A stretch of 64,000 nt of DNA. It comes from Karalla daura. Taxonomy: Eukaryota; Chordata; Actinopteri; Chaetodontiformes; Leiognathidae. The stretch covers positions 1,055,001 to 1,119,000 of the forward strand of contig CM055188.1 of assembly GCA_029224185.1 (NCBI GenBank), written 5' to 3'. Positions 45,450 through 58,759 of the stretch are shown piece by piece (the stretch's first letter is position 1; every line of letters begins with the position of its first letter). Position numbers and translations under genes: made by a program. The notes beneath the pieces are model-generated. The model was given only the letters and a program-made list of their open reading frames with translations. It did no database searches and was not told the DNA's origin.

Positions 45450-45646
45450 TGTCTCTATCCGGTTGTTGTGGTGCCCTGCGCGCAACCATTGATGCAGCTG
45501 TAGGGGGCAGGCGAAGTGGCAGTCAATCAGGGGATGCCACGCCAAACCCCGGGGACTTCAAAGGGAGAAGCAGTGAAGACATCGAGGAGTGTGACAGGAA
45601 TGAGCTGCATCTAGAAGAACCTGCACCAGCAGACCCTTGCAGTTAG
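45450..45646 (+). other. Possible coding exon, unidentified
   Basis: A GC-rich open stretch in AT-rich surroundings encodes an acidic, low-hydrophobicity tail ending SSEDIEECDRNELHLEE and then PAPADPCS, closed by TAG. It could begin at the ATG near 45450 or after a weak acceptor (tccatgcag) near 45440. No homologue is recognised. The base composition favours coding, but there are no splice partners to support it. A GC-rich repeat is the alternative. Confidence 0.25.
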
Positions 45647-45659
45647 TAGTTGAAAGGAA

Positions 45660-47750
45660 AACTACAACTATTTAAATCATTATCAATATTATTATCATAA
45701 TAATTATTATCAGTATCATTGTCATTAGATGCAAGCAGGATAATGTTTTTGTGATTTGGACAATCTGACACTAAATTAAATGTCTCATGCAGTGTTAGTA
45801 AAGGCCCCAGTGTGGCCCCATACATGCTAAATGGCGCAGGTGTACGTGTCTGCGCCACTGCCGCAGACGGATTTGTGCAGGGAAAAATTTGAGACCTCAC
45901 GCCATGCGCCCGACTGAACTTGCCACACAAGTAGGTGGAGAGCCCATTTTGTTGTTGGTTGTCGTGAATGCATCATGAGAGACATCGACCAATATGAACG
46001 ATCCTTCAGCTATACTCCTTGACGTACATTTGAAGCAGCTAAGTGCTATGGATCCATGTTTAAATACTGTGACAAAACGTCCACTTTTGCCTGGACATGT
46101 CCACTTTAAAGGATACTTAAATTTTTTTGTTTTTCAATTGACTCACACTTTGCGCAAACTGTCCTGTGTGTGGCCCTGCGACTTGCACACACAGGGAGAG
46201 AGACACCATAGTAGACATTGCTTTTGACCCTGTAGCACCGTACCCCAAATAATCGATTCAATATAGTAACCATAAACATGTATTGATCTTTTATTATATA
46301 TGTATGTGATCGTCAGCCTATTTTAAGACAATCTCTTCTTTGTCTGCTCTGGGGCCAGATACTTGTACCTGGTGGTACCTGGTGCTTTGCAGAAATATTC
46401 TCACTACAAGATCCATAATGTAATTGCAGATAGTCAGGAGGGGGTATGTCAGGAGAGACAGAGTGAGTTAAGGAGGAAGAGAGTACAAAGAAAATTGTAG
46501 CTAAAATTAGAAAATGTCACAAAATTAAATAAAGATGATCCACTGAGCCACAGCTTGAATAAAAAAGACAGTCCAGTGAAATATACAGGGATTATGGGGG
46601 AATTGAGCAAAATACTAAGCTCAGAGCTCTACCCTACCCCTAGGAGCCTGATCCTGGGCCTGCCTATTATCCAACAACATTTAGGGATCAAGTCAACTGC
46701 TGCTTTCTGTCCTACTCAACTAAACAACAACACACAATGAGGCAGAGAAGGGAGGAAAGTACTTCCATATTTAATGCGATTTGTATTATTTTTCACTGTC
46801 TATAATGCTTTTATGATTCCAGATTGGCTAGGTGGTGAAAGGTATTGATTTTGAGTCAGGGCCCAACTGAAATGGAAGAGAAGAAAACATAAATGGAGGG
46901 TATGGGCTGTTAGCAGCAAGTGCTAATGTATTCCGATTATGTCACCAGAGTTATTTTTTTCCCAGTAGATTTCACTGAAATGAGCATTTAGTTATTTTAA
47001 TGAATTAAAACTACCTTAGATACAGTTTCCTAGATCTAGCATTTACATACTAACGAACAGTGCCCCCACACACTGGTATTTTGGATTTTTTTTTTAATAA
47101 ATATTTTTAAAAATATACGATATGACTATTATGACTAATACTTAGAATATTTATCTTCTTTAGTGTGCATGTATTTTTAAAATGCTCTGTGCTCTTGCGC
47201 CGCGCAACCACATACACAATGAATGGGTTTGCCGCCTGCCACCTGCGCTTGCCGCGGTCTATGTGGAAGCACCTTTAATGTCTCCAAAGCTTCTAGGGTG
47301 AAGATCAGTGCACCAGCAGTGCAGCAGCAGAGCCAAAGGCTGACCTATTGCTAACCCGGTATACATAATAACAACAGAGATTTATCCAATCTACATCATC
47401 AAAAATGATGGCTTTGGGGCTCTCAATTTATTGCCCCAAGACCAGTCTGTGATGATGTTAGTGACGTTGACAGGTAGACAGGTTGACAATGGAAGGAAAT
47501 ACAAAACTTTTGTTTGTGTAAGAATGGTACAACATTTTAATACTGGCATTAAATTATTGCTGTATCACAGAAACTCAGAATCATAGTATTCTGCTGTTAA
47601 GCTGTTAAGTTGTATTGGGATAGTTACTGAAACTGGCTCAATACGGCACAACCCAAACTAGAATATTTTTCACCAGCCACTGCCACTGCTAATAAACTAA
47701 GAACAACAACTATACTGTACTGTGGTGCATGCAGCAGCTATTAATGACAG
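45660..47750. other. Mostly unassigned; one repeat fragment
   Basis: The part at 46195-46285 (agtagacattgcttttgac, ccccaaataatc, gtaaccat) matches the repeat at 2250-2320. A tract of T/A runs lies near 47080-47120. No gene supported. Confidence 0.45.
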
Positions 47751-47754
47751 TCGC

Positions 47755-48335
47755 TTTGTTGGGGCCTGAACATGCTTGAAATCTCGACATGCACATTGGG
47801 ATCTACCTAGAAATGTAAAACAGTAGAGCCACCTAGAAATGTTGACATGGCGAGCCCTACTTGAAACTTGGTGGGTTCAGAAAACCAACTGAGGTGCACA
47901 AAAAATCCTCTTGAGGCCCCACCCTCAATCCAACAGGAAGTCAGCCATTTTGACTTGTATGTTTTCCCTTGAGGAAGGAGCTGTTGCTAGGGATTTTTCC
48001 CTATTGACTTCAAATCAGGTACAGATCATCCACCAACAATGGTGACCAACATTCGTCAAAAGAATTTTTGTAGGTCAAAGGGCGTGGTTGCTATGATGTG
48101 TCAAATGTTGGTGTTTTTTTTTCCACCCTCTTTCACTTTGAACAGCTCTCTCGCCCACATACTTGATCATGGCACCTTGAAACTTGCTGGACATGATGAG
48201 GGCTCCATCCTGAATAGCCTGATATATAAACTTCCAACCTCACTCATGTCGCCCCCCTAGTGGTGGCAGGCAGTAATCGGGTTTTACATGTAGTAATTCT
48301 ATATAATTGACCACATCAACTTCATTTCACTTATG

Positions 48336-48392
<57 letters not shown>

Positions 48393-48905
48393 CGTAATAC
48401 ATGCAGAACAATTTGGTGAAGCTAGAATACAAATGCAGTGAAGCTACCACCAATGGTATCGGTGTGGCAGGCATTTTTGTGGAGTAGAAATATGAAGATT
48501 TGTTGGCTTATACAATTTATCAAGACGCACAAAAAAGTCTCCTGCACTGATTGTCAGAACTGGACAGGAAATCAGTTTCAATGTTCAAGTGTTGCTATTT
48601 CTATACATCGCTTGACACCCCCGAGTCCACCTAGACATTCCATTCCATCAACTACTCAACATATTGTATAAGATCACCTTAATGGCATTGTGATCAAAAG
48701 TTCAGAAAAGAATATCTCTATGTCAAGGGGTGTAGCCGTATGGTGGCCATGGCAGAGAGATGGTTCAATATCTGAAGAGATTCCTCTTCAAAATATGCTA
48801 AAAGGAAGGCCTAGGAACTACACTGACCCAGCGGTCGCTAGTACCCCGACAGGTGCACAGGCGAGGACCCACTCACAGCTGCTTGCAGCTTTAATGTATC
48901 TTGAC
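47755..48905 (+). repeat. R2 repeat, uninterrupted copy
   Basis: Words in the order gatcatggcaccttgaaac, tgagggctccatcc, ggtggcaggcagtaatcggg, gcagaacaatttggtgaagc, gtggagtagaaatatgaag, gacaggaaatcag, gacaggtgcacaggcgagg and agctgcttgcagct match the other two long R2 copies. It preserves the empty site (acgcacaaaaaagtctcctg, near 48520-48545) corresponding to the hAT-like insertion at 37402. A mixed AT/CA repeat expands the copy at 48336-48392. Confidence 0.8.
48336..48392. repeat. (AT)n(CA)n(TA)n compound microsatellite
   Basis: AT units, then CA units, then TA units, ending tacg, within the R2 copy. Confidence 0.93.
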
Positions 48906-48909
48906 ATTA

Positions 48910-49920
48910 TTTTTTTCAATTCATTAAACAAGATGAATATTACTTTCACTGCCTCTATCTGCTTCTGTATTTTGTATTTTGCAAAATACCTATAACACAT
49001 CCCATATATCATATATCAGAATATTCTATTATTTTAAGCCCACTTTGAATATTGATAAAGACCAAACCAAGTGTCCTGTGTTAAAACTACATGTATGATG
49101 TTTGCAGCAAAAAAAAAACTCAGTCAAGTATTCAGTGAGTTATGATTGCTTAATTGTCACCCTGCCTGTCAAACAGATTACAATGAATGAAGCCGGAGAC
49201 CTTTCCAAGATGGCGGCCCTGCAGCTTAGCGGTAGATGTGTTGTCTACTCTTTATATAAAGCACATGTGCTCGGCAGTAAATAAGACTTTCCAGTCAATA
49301 TAACACAGGACATGGATCTATGACAACTCCTGACACTATGTCGAACCCTGTGTAATGTCTTCCCTTTATATGGACTCAACAGTTTTTATTAAAACTGCCA
49401 GAAATGTCACTGACAAACACTCGACTGTTAGCCGCATGTCCAGTGCAGTTGAGTAAAAATTAGTACTCACGACATACAAGCTTACAAGCACGACGTAAGG
49501 CAGTAGCTGTAAGTACGATAATCTATCTCCCTCATTGTTATTGTTGTGGATTTGTCTCTGCTTTCTATCTATCCTCTCCTAAGTTTCCTACCTCTAGAGA
49601 ACTTTCGCTGTCACTATTATCTCCTTTGTTATCTAGTTTAGGAGCAATCTAGATCTAGAGCATCTAGATCGTGCTGGGTGGGTTTGACCTCCCCCACAAA
49701 CACTTCTTTGCTACTCTCCAGCTCACATGTACTGCCACAAATTTATTCAGGAAATAGCGCTGTAGCATTAACAGAAGTGTCAACCTTCCTCAGATGAAGA
49801 CCAACTCAGGTAAAGACCAGTGAGTCTTCTTGCGCGAGTCTGCTGAGCGAATCTTAATATTGCTCTCTCTTATTAGCCACTTATTAGCCTATCTCTTGTT
49901 TACACAGCTATATGTCTCAC
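48910..49920. other. No supported feature
   Basis: No domain-bearing frame. 49180-49290 has a slightly GC-richer stretch (aagatggcggccctgcag) without splice or coding support. Confidence 0.45.
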
Positions 49921-49929
49921 CATTCCTGT

Positions 49930-50335
49930 CATCTCCAGCACTTATAGAAAGCCCACTATACCAGCAGGCCCACTATTCCTCAGTCAGTCTCCTCAGGACG
50001 AGGGCCCATCACTCTGGACCCTATTCCCACAAATCTCCTGCAAAACATTGCCCCCACTATTATACCTGCCATCACACATGTCATCAATTCCTCATAGGCC
50101 TCTGGAATTTTTCATGACTCCAGGCTCAGGTGGTGCCCCTACACAAGAAACCCTCAATTGTTCCAGGTCAAGTTGGGAACTATTGGCCAATTTCTCTTCT
50201 TCCCTTCCTTTCAAAAACAATTGAAAGGGCAGTCTTCAATCACGTCTCACGCTTCCTCACGCACAATGCTCTCCTTGACACGTATCAGTGAGGATTTAAG
50301 AGTGGCCACTCCACTGAAACTGCGCTGGCCTGACT
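49930..50335 (+). mobile_element. L2-type LINE ORF2 fragment
   Basis: The plus strand reads LDPIPTNLLQNIAPTIIPAI at about 50018-50080. After frame changes it gives a PLLKKP-like segment near 50135, GTIGQFLFFPSFQKQLKGQS in a shifted frame, and SGFKSGHSTETAL-like codons at about 50285-50330. The order is that of the early RT domain of L2-group LINEs. The copy stops abruptly at about 50330, where R1 sequence begins. Confidence 0.8.
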
Positions 50336-52180
50336 CTGAGGCTCGCCGTTTAAATTTTACAAAGTGCACAGGTTTATGGCCAGCATCGCACGAGAGAGCA
50401 CAAATTTGCCTACAAAACTGAAAAAAAGACTTTGTCTACTGCTTACGGTTTGGCTGGGAGCAGCATAAAAAGAGCAAAATGAGAGCTGATTCTGTTGCGA
50501 TCCCAAATTGACAGTTGGTCTCTCCCCTCTCGAGCTGCATCAAAAACGCCAAACCCACGTGTTTTTGTTAGGGCCTAGATAAAAAACCATACAAGGTATC
50601 AACACACTGTCGGGTACGGGCAGAGACGACAAGTTTTCCTGCGTTTTGAAGTTTGAATGAAGTTTCTACGTCAACGTACGGCTTTACAGCGAATGTTTGT
50701 TTAAGGGTGATTTTTTGAATTTTCTGGATTTTCCCATTCATTTCTAATGGGATTTTTTGCTCTTTCGGAGAACTTTTTGGGCCAAAAAGTGTCATTTTTT
50801 CGTCAATCTTTGTTCGATTTCGAATTGTTATACACCAACGCGTGCGGGAGAGTCTCCCGAACAAATCTTCTATTTAGCTTGTCCAGACTCTGGGTCATTT
50901 GCCGACAGTCGCGATTTAAAGGTTTTTGCCATAAGGCCCCCATATAAAGCTGCGGTTGCCATTACGACGGCGACTGTCTGCAGACCCTTGGTCTGTGTCA
51001 TTTTGACCAAAGTGTGTTTGACAAAGTGCTTGTGAAAAATGATACAAGCTATCAACATACAACATGGTACAAAAACAGAACACAAGTTTCTTGAATTGTT
51101 GAAATTAAAATGAAGTGTCTACCTCAAAGTATGGCGACGTAGCGCATTTTTGTTTGAGGCGTTCCGATTTTCCCATTCATTCTTATGGGAAAAAGCGAAA
51201 TTGCCCAAGTGCTAAACATTTGGCTCTAGGGAGACAACGCTTGCACCTATCTGCAATACGAACACACCGTCACGCAGGGGAGAGTCTGAGGAACGCCCTG
51301 ATGCGATTTGGTGTGTGTACTATGAAAACTGAGGCCACAGTCACGAGTAGAAGTGTAAAGTTTAACTTTGATCGCAGTGGTCAGAAAATGAATGGGGGCT
51401 TATGGAGAGAAGAGGCTGCGCAGCGCTGGGCTGACTCTGAGGTTCGCCGTTTAAATTTTACAGAGCATTCAGGTTTATGGCTGGCATCACATGAGAGAGC
51501 ACAAATTTGCCTACAAAACTGGAAAAAAGAATTTGTCTACTGTTTACAGTTTGGCTGGGAGGAGCGTGAAAAGAGCAAAATGAGAGGTTTTTCAGCCATC
51601 CCGTACAGCACAGACAGTTGGTCTCTCCCCATTCTAACTTTTCAAAAAACGCCAAATGCACATGTTTTTGAGAGGGCCTGGATGAAGAACGACACAAGGT
51701 ATCAACACGCTGTCGGGTACGGGCAGAGACAACAAGTTTTCCTGTGTTTTGAAGTTTGAACGAAGTTTCTAAGTCAACGTATGGCTTCACAGCGATTGTT
51801 TGTTTGAGGGCGATTTTTTGAATTTTCTGTTTTTTCCCATTCATTTCTTATGGGATTTTTTGCGGTTTCTGAGCAGGGGCCAAAAAGTGTTATTTTTTCG
51901 TCAATGTATGTCAATTTTTAGGCTGCTATATACCAACGCGTGCGGGAGAGTTTCCTGAACAAATCTTCTATTTAACTTGTCCAAAAAGTGGATCGTTTGG
52001 TGACAGTGGCCAATTAACTATCTTTCTGGCAGCTTTTGGCCGGGGCCAAAAACTGCAGGGTTGACGAAAAGCACACTTGCCGGGGCTGAGCCGCACGTTG
52101 TGATGTATCATTTGTGTGTCTGCAATCAGCGGTTTTCGAGTAGTGCACGAATAGGGCTCCCTTTCGGAGCACTAATAAAC
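50330..52180 (+). repeat. R1 repeat: two direct partial copies and right end
   Basis: Blocks at 50330-50930 and 51430-52010 are direct copies of each other (ctgactctgaggctcgccg / ctgactctgaggttcgccg; acaagttttcctg; cattcatttct; ccaacgcgtgcgggagag). A different R1 inner segment lies between them (50960-51430), also present at 25085-25760. The right end (gatgtatcatttgtgtgtctg, then a palindrome ggctccctttcggagc at 52155-52170) matches the right arm at 24460-24546. The 214-codon open frame at 51115-51759 lies wholly in this repeat and is not called as a gene. Confidence 0.75.
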
Positions 52181-52745
52181 ACGGTGGAGAGTAATAGTGC
52201 TCCCTTAATAACCAGCACTGGCCTTAGCCAAGGCCGCTTCTGGAAAAACAGTTCTCCTGGAGAACATGGCAGTGAGGTGCTCTCGCATCCCTTTCTCCCA
52301 CTTCCCAAAGACAATGGCAGATTGTTGACTGTCTGGGAGCTGATTAAGGCCGTCTGCATGGCTCCTGGCTGTGTTACCGCCATGATATCATGTTGACAGA
52401 GAAAAATGATTGGGAAAAAATGCAATGAATCTCCTGCCTACACACACATCACCACCCTTCCCCCTCACCCCCAGGCCTTTGCAGCTTCATGACGCCCAGC
52501 GGGACAGGCGGATCTGTTGACCAGCGCCTCACATGACTGCAGGACCGGATGGCTGCTTGACCATGCTGTTTCTATTTCCCCTTCACTCTTGCATGTCATG
52601 TTTTCTTATGTTTTATGTGCTTATGTTGCTGAGGTGTTTTTTTCCTCCCCACACTGCGCTCCATCCTAAAGAGTACAGTCTGGAAAGCCTTTTTTTCTCT
52701 CCTCCCCTCCCTCATGTAATGCTGTCTTTTTGACCCCCCGAAAAC
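52181..52745. other. No supported feature
   Basis: A palindromic block near 52215 (gcactggccttagccaaggcc) is shared with 26823. Otherwise no gene or repeat is recognised. Confidence 0.4.
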
Positions 52746-52749
52746 CGAG

Positions 52750-53470
52750 TCATCCTCAGTGGTTCATCATCAGATCATAACCTGCATTATTTTCTCTGGC
52801 AAGGACATTCCTCTGCCATCTATAAATACTAACCTCTGTGTCAGGTTTGACCCCCATGTAGCCTTTGAGGCTCACATCAACAACCTCTGAGAAATATCAT
52901 TTCACTATCTCAGGAATATGGCCAGACGTCATCCCTCACCTTCAGACATGCTGAGAAACTCATCCATACTTTTGTCTCTTCCAGACCTGATAACTATAAC
53001 ACACTTCTCAATGGGATCCCCAGAAAGAGCATCCAAAAACTAAAACATATTCAGAACAGTGCCGCTAGGATCCTGTGGAGAGAACATAATCATGAACATA
53101 TCACACCCATTTTTCACTGACTACTCTGGCTTCCCATTTCTGCCTGGATTGAATAAGAAGTTTCTCACTACATACTGCAGTGTATCCATTGTAAGATCAC
53201 CAAGTACCATAAAGAACTTCTCACACCTCATACCTCAGTACAATCATTTTTCTCCATCAAGATGTGCAGGGATCCACAGACAATTTAAGGTTTTAAAAAG
53301 GGTCTTAAACTTACCTTTTTAAAAAAACTTTTACTGTATTTTACTCTTGGTTCTTGTTTTTATCCACACAACTGTTTTAAAATTCCGCTGACTGCTCTTG
53401 CAGCACTTTTTTTTGTTTGTTGTTGTTATAATTTTGTTAAATATAAAGTGTGTTACAGATAAAATGCACA
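52750..53470 (+). mobile_element. L2-type LINE 3' ORF2 part and tail
   Basis: In shifting frames the plus strand gives VRFDPHVAFEAHINNL-like codons near 52840, FHYLRNMARRHPS near 52910, a LLNGIPRKSIQKLKHIQNSA segment at about 53005-53065, and a TPIFH-LLWLPISAWIE-like run near 53100-53145. This is the C-terminal part of an L2/CR1-group LINE ORF2 after RT. Below 53330 is AT-rich probable 3' UTR. Truncated upstream and full of frameshifts. Confidence 0.8.
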
Positions 53471-53474
53471 TTAT

Positions 53475-56400
53475 TGTAACTACATAACTGAGACAAAAAC
53501 ATTTCATTTAGAGACACATTTTCTGTCTACAGCAATTTATTAGGGACTCCAGATATGCAAATATACATACTTAAGGAATGGAAAAGTGAGTTGCATAATA
53601 TGTTCCCTGTAAGGACTTCTGAATTATAGAGGTATACACAGCTGAGACAGTCGGTCCTGGATGGACAGAACTTTTCTACCTGAGGCTTAATAACAAATTG
53701 TCAGCTGTTCTGGTGCAGTTTGTAGCGCATTTTCACTGCTTTTGGGTCAACATTTACCTAAAATAATTAACAGAATTGCAATCCTTATTGCAATAATGTG
53801 ATATTTTTGAATGATGAGCCAGAATGTGAGATTAGTTATTTGAGAGTGAATCCACTAAAATGAACCTCTTTCCAAAGTGTGTCACAGCATGAGCTATTCA
53901 TAGCACCTGGCCAAATACAGAGAAGACACTTCATATGATTACAAACATACACCACCATAGCAACTGTTTATAGCCACATCTAACACACAAAGAAGGTACT
54001 ATTGAAGCATCAGGAGAGTGAAGGTGCTACATTTTGAATTCTCCCTATGTCTCACTGTATGACAGCAGAGAAATGTACACCAAGGAGCATGATGTAAAAA
54101 TGTGTTGTCTGACTGAACACAAGTGTATAAATATATTTTTTTCTAGTAAATCTGTGTTTCTGTCAGCTGACAACAAAGAGCATGTCTTGTTCGTACAAAC
54201 TGATCAATTCTGATTAAATGATTTGTTTGGCTACTTGCAGATCGCAAGTTTCTGTCCATGGAGACAAAATCATTTTCAATTAAGAAATTAACAGTCATGA
54301 GAACCAAAATTGTTTTACAGAAACTGCTACAAATTGCAAAATAGTTTTTAAATTGAACAGAGATGAAAAATGTGATTTTACAATTTGTTACACAATGAAA
54401 GAACTGATGAATTCTGGTGGAGGATGAATTTGACAGAACACAGAATCTGGAAATCATCTTCATTCAGGTGATCACTGCTTTTCATGCAATTACTGATGCA
54501 GCACATTTCCATGTGACACTTATCCAGTCAGGTGTCTTTTCTTGTAGCAGAATTTACCAGGAGAAGGTGTGATCATCAGGTTAGTCCTAGTCTTTCAGGA
54601 TAAAACTGTTGAGTTGCTGTTAATATCACTGCATTTCATTGTATTGTGTTGTATTTTATTGTATTGTATTGCCATACATAGTGTAGCCAAGCAGTCTGCA
54701 GATCCAAGACCAGACCTTGCTGGGGACACATGCAGTCTGTGTCCGCTCCTCCATATGTTGATCTATCTCTCACTTTCAAGCCTCCATTTTATATCTGTGT
54801 GACTGCTGTTCTGTGTGCCATACTGTGTCACTGTCACTGACAGGTCATGTCAAAACAGGTCTCCGTGTCTGCCAAAAAAAATAAGACACTGCTGAGCAAA
54901 GTAAACTCAAGCTACAAGAGCCTAGCTCTGTCTAAGAATATCTGAGCAGAATGCGCAGAGAAAAATCTATGTGAAGTGAGTACTGGAAGTGAGCACATGA
55001 TAGAGCTGTAACCTAGAAGAAGGTCCAGCTTTCTGTATTAAGGCCACACCCCGGATTGCATCATGGCCTGAAGTTTCATCAGTTGGATTTGATTCAAAAG
55101 CACTGAGTATTTGTGAGGTAAATCAAGATTTCAGGGACTTAAAAGGATTTTTAACTTTCAGTAAACACATCATTTAGAAGACCTTATCATTTATAGATTT
55201 TGAACTCTAATTACAGACCTAAGCAAAGTGGTTTATAAGTGGAACTGCAAAAATGCTCACAATATATATTCAATTCTACAGTTGTCACATCAGTTTCCCA
55301 GCAGATAATGGGAACATGATAATTGTGCCTTTAAAAAATTATTTTAGGGTAAAGGGAAAAAATCTACCTTGGTGGCAGAATCACAGAGAATATGCAGGAT
55401 CACAGAGGATATGCATGCTAGACAACGGGGAGACGGGTACAGCCAATTTTTCAAGTATCTTTAGACAAAAACGTGGATGTCCAATGTTACATAAATTGCT
55501 GATAACACACATTTCATGAAGAAACAACAGTACAGTTCAAACAAAACTTTAAACTTAAAATTAAAAACTTAATAGCACGGTTGAAAGAAAGTTGAAAGAT
55601 TTTTATGCTCGCTGTCGTAAATTTTGCTATCAATTTTGCTATGTAATATCCCCATATTCCCCATAACAAATACTACAATCTACATTTTTGTCTTTCATAA
55701 ACAGTTAAATACTGTATTATTATGTGCATGTAATTTTGGGAGCCACAGGGATCAAACTATTCATTGCGATGTTAAAATTTGTTGAATAACTATGTGGTCC
55801 AAAAAGATTGCACAAGGGTAGATGCTTAACAGAGCACACCTTGCTTCCTCAGCTCTGATCTGGACTCTTTCCTCAGCAACCTCCTTTGGGCTAATTTGGA
55901 TCAAGTTTAAGGAGTAAAATTCCACTTCTAAGTACCTCAGAGTACACCAACTAATCCATCTAGCAGTCTGTCTTCCCACTTCCCAAAATGAACTACCATG
56001 TCTTGATCCAGAAACACCCAGAGAAAAACATGGTGACAGAAGCCAGAAAACAAAGGGAAGGGTGATGTTTTGGGTACATATTTTGTCTCCACCAACACAA
56101 GCTAGAGAAGGAACTTGAAGAAGAATCTATGAAATTCTCCTCACATATTTTTTTTCAAGGTTACATGTTAATCAAACACACTGTCACTAGTAGTTATAGG
56201 ATAGACATGACCAGTATCAAGCAAGGGAGAAGAGGTGGCAGGTGTTGATGCAAGAAGGCTGAGGAAAAACTCAGAAACAGACTGAGCAATGTGCAAAGGT
56301 TCTGTCACCAAATGTGTGGGATTGCTTGCTCCTACACTGTAATCTTCAAACCAGCTCTTCATTAAGCTCCAGCCCAGGAAACAATACATAAAGATAATTC

Positions 56401-57395
56401 TGATCTAAGAAAACCACTGACAGAGGGCATATTGTAAGAGCAGCTTGCTACAGCTTACTCCCATCTCAATAATCCTTCCCATATCCTGAATGGACAAGCA
56501 CAAATATAAATAAGACTCCTTTATTACATGTTGTCTTAAAAACAACATCAAATCCCTGAGATTATTGCATGTCCACCATATTTATGCATTTCTCTTATTT
56601 ATTAAGATAGTGTGAATGCTGGGGGTTCAGTGCACACCAAGGCTTACTAAAGAGGTCACTACTCTAGCTGGGTTACCTATCACATTTATTTTTTATTACC
56701 ATGCCTCAGTTCTCCAATAAATTCAATGCATGTGTGAATTAATGTGTTATAAGCCATGGTGGAGATATAAAAACATGATGAAAACTAATCCTTACACCAT
56801 GCTCCCATTTCTGGCAGGGTCTTCGCACTAAGCTGACCCTGAGCCTCCCCCGCTACCTGCACCATGAGTTATGATATTTGGTGTCAAGCAGATAACACTT
56901 TAATATTTCATTACATGCCAAAATCCTATTCTATATATCACCTGGAGGTGTGTCACCATTAATCACAAGATGCTGTGAAAACCTGGGGCTGTTTCATAGT
57001 GTCTTAACTATGAACTATACAAACACTGTGCAGATGTAGATGGAAGAAATATACTATACAAGAGCACTGAAAGTGTATATCGTCACACACATGCAAATAT
57101 ACCCATAAACAACTTGTGGTTTCCTTAATACTCTGCAACAAGCCAATGCCTTGTCTGCACTATTACTCACTTTACAGGCCTGTCTCTCACATTGATGAAT
57201 ACAACTGAATGCATTACATTTGCACACTGTTGTATCAAATAAACAACATGTGAAGCTTAGCGTGTTTTCTCTCAGAGCCACAGGCCACAGCAGAGAGCAT
57301 AGCTACTAATCATGCATGTATGAAACAAATACAGTGCCCATCATCAAAAGCTAAGCATCCAGTCTAGTGTTATTTATTTCAAAGGCCCACTCTGC
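53475..57395. other. No supported feature
   Basis: About 3.9 kb of AT-rich sequence with only short frames. A TTGTA-type tandem tract occurs at about 54635-54672. No domain, LTR pair or LINE motif recognised. Confidence 0.5.
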
Positions 57396-57400
57396 TCCTT

Positions 57401-57423
57401 GAGTGTGTGTGTGTGTGTGTGTG

Positions 57424-57490
<67 letters not shown>
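57401..57490. repeat. (GT)n(GA)n compound microsatellite
   Basis: GT units at 57403-57424 followed by about 64 bases of GA units. Translated in one minus-strand frame it gives Ser-Leu repeats, which are artefacts. Confidence 0.96.
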
Positions 57491-57492
<2 letters not shown>

Positions 57493-57494
57493 TT

Positions 57495-58235
57495 AACACA
57501 CTGTTCACACCTCCAAGATGACTGGGGACCTCTCAAAGTGGAGCATCACCAGTGGAGCAATACAAAGTAGGGCTGACCACATCTTAAGTATCTCTCTGCT
57601 TTATTTATTAACTAATGCAAAGGGGACAACAGCAAAACCCTAGAAACAGTTCAAGGGAACATATTATTACACATAAGTTAAAAGAAAACAAAAAACAGAA
57701 CAAATGCTCTTGGTTGACAATAATTTACAACTTCAAAAGTTCTCAAAACAAGGGCCAATAGTAGACCTCAGTTAATCAAGTAAGCAACTTTGGTGAAAAA
57801 CCAGAAGAAACTCATATACAGTCTAATTCATGGGCAAAACAAAAAACAAAAAACATGACAGCTGTGGCCCACACCCTGAGCTGGCCCATTGTTGGCTGGG
57901 TGCCCAAACAAGAAATGGCCCCACACACTACACCACTCTTATTGGCTGTTTGGCTTTAATCTGGCCCCCACTATGAATCTGATATGATAGTTGTCTGTTT
58001 ACTTATTTACAAGAATATATACAAAGAAACTGGTAGACAGTATGCAATCAAACACTATCATAATTCCCATGAGGCAAGACTAGGTAATTCACCAATCCAC
58101 CAATCCAGGACTGAATGCAAAATCCAGCACTGCCTGTCTTTATCTTTTCAAACACTGTCAATCAGAAAAAAGATCCAGCCACTGTCACAGTTCCTCCAAT
58201 AGTCAGCAAGAGCCTGTGCTTCCACTTGGGAGATC
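57495..58235. other. No supported feature
   Basis: No domain-bearing frame or repeat recognised. Confidence 0.45.
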
Positions 58236-58237
58236 AT

Positions 58238-58239
<2 letters not shown>

Positions 58240-58267
<28 letters not shown>
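58240..58267. repeat. Poly-C tract, 28 bases
   Basis: An uninterrupted run of C (G on the minus strand). Its length is prone to sequencing and assembly error. Confidence 0.95.
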
Positions 58268-58268
<1 letters not shown>

Positions 58269-58539
58269 TCGATTCATGCCCAGTGAGGCTGGGAGTCGAG
58301 ATGTGCTTTTTTCAGTGTTTCTCTAATAAGCATCTACAGTAGCATTTTACAACTGAAAGCACACATTTACAAATGCCATTGAAGTCTAGTGAGGTTGGGC
58401 TGGATTGCATTAACATGAGTCAAAAGAACACATGACGTGAACTGTGAAAACTTATTATGGAATGATTTTGTTGAGCAGTTGAGCACATCTAATTCTATGA
58501 TGCTGGGTGTGAAATAATGTTATAAACAGGGGTGCACAT

Positions 58540-58690
58540 AACTTTTTCAGAGAGTTACTCAGCTGAGTACCGGCTGATGGTGTCTGGTACTCACCTAAGG
58601 GTGGGGGCAGGTGAGGGGGTGCGCTGCTGGTACTGCCTCAGTCTATGCCTTGGACCCCGATCTTTGCCGGGGACGTTTCTGCTCTGCTCT
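58540..58690. other. GC-rich block beside CT repeat
   Basis: GC-richer than its setting and with several overlapping open frames, none with a domain. It could be a repeat fragment. Confidence 0.3.
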
Positions 58691-58693
58691 CTT

Positions 58694-58694
<1 letters not shown>

Positions 58695-58733
<39 letters not shown>
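58695..58733. repeat. (CT)n microsatellite
   Basis: Uninterrupted CT units, giving Ser-Leu translations in three plus-strand frames that are artefacts. Confidence 0.95.
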
Positions 58734-58736
<3 letters not shown>

Positions 58737-58759
58737 CTCTCTCTCTTGCTCTGCTCTCT

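Noticed and set aside
51115..51759. Longest plus-strand open frame outside nxph4 (214 codons)
   Set aside because: It lies entirely in R1 repeat sequence, and related segments at 25085-25760 and 50330-50930 do not keep the frame. No domain is visible.
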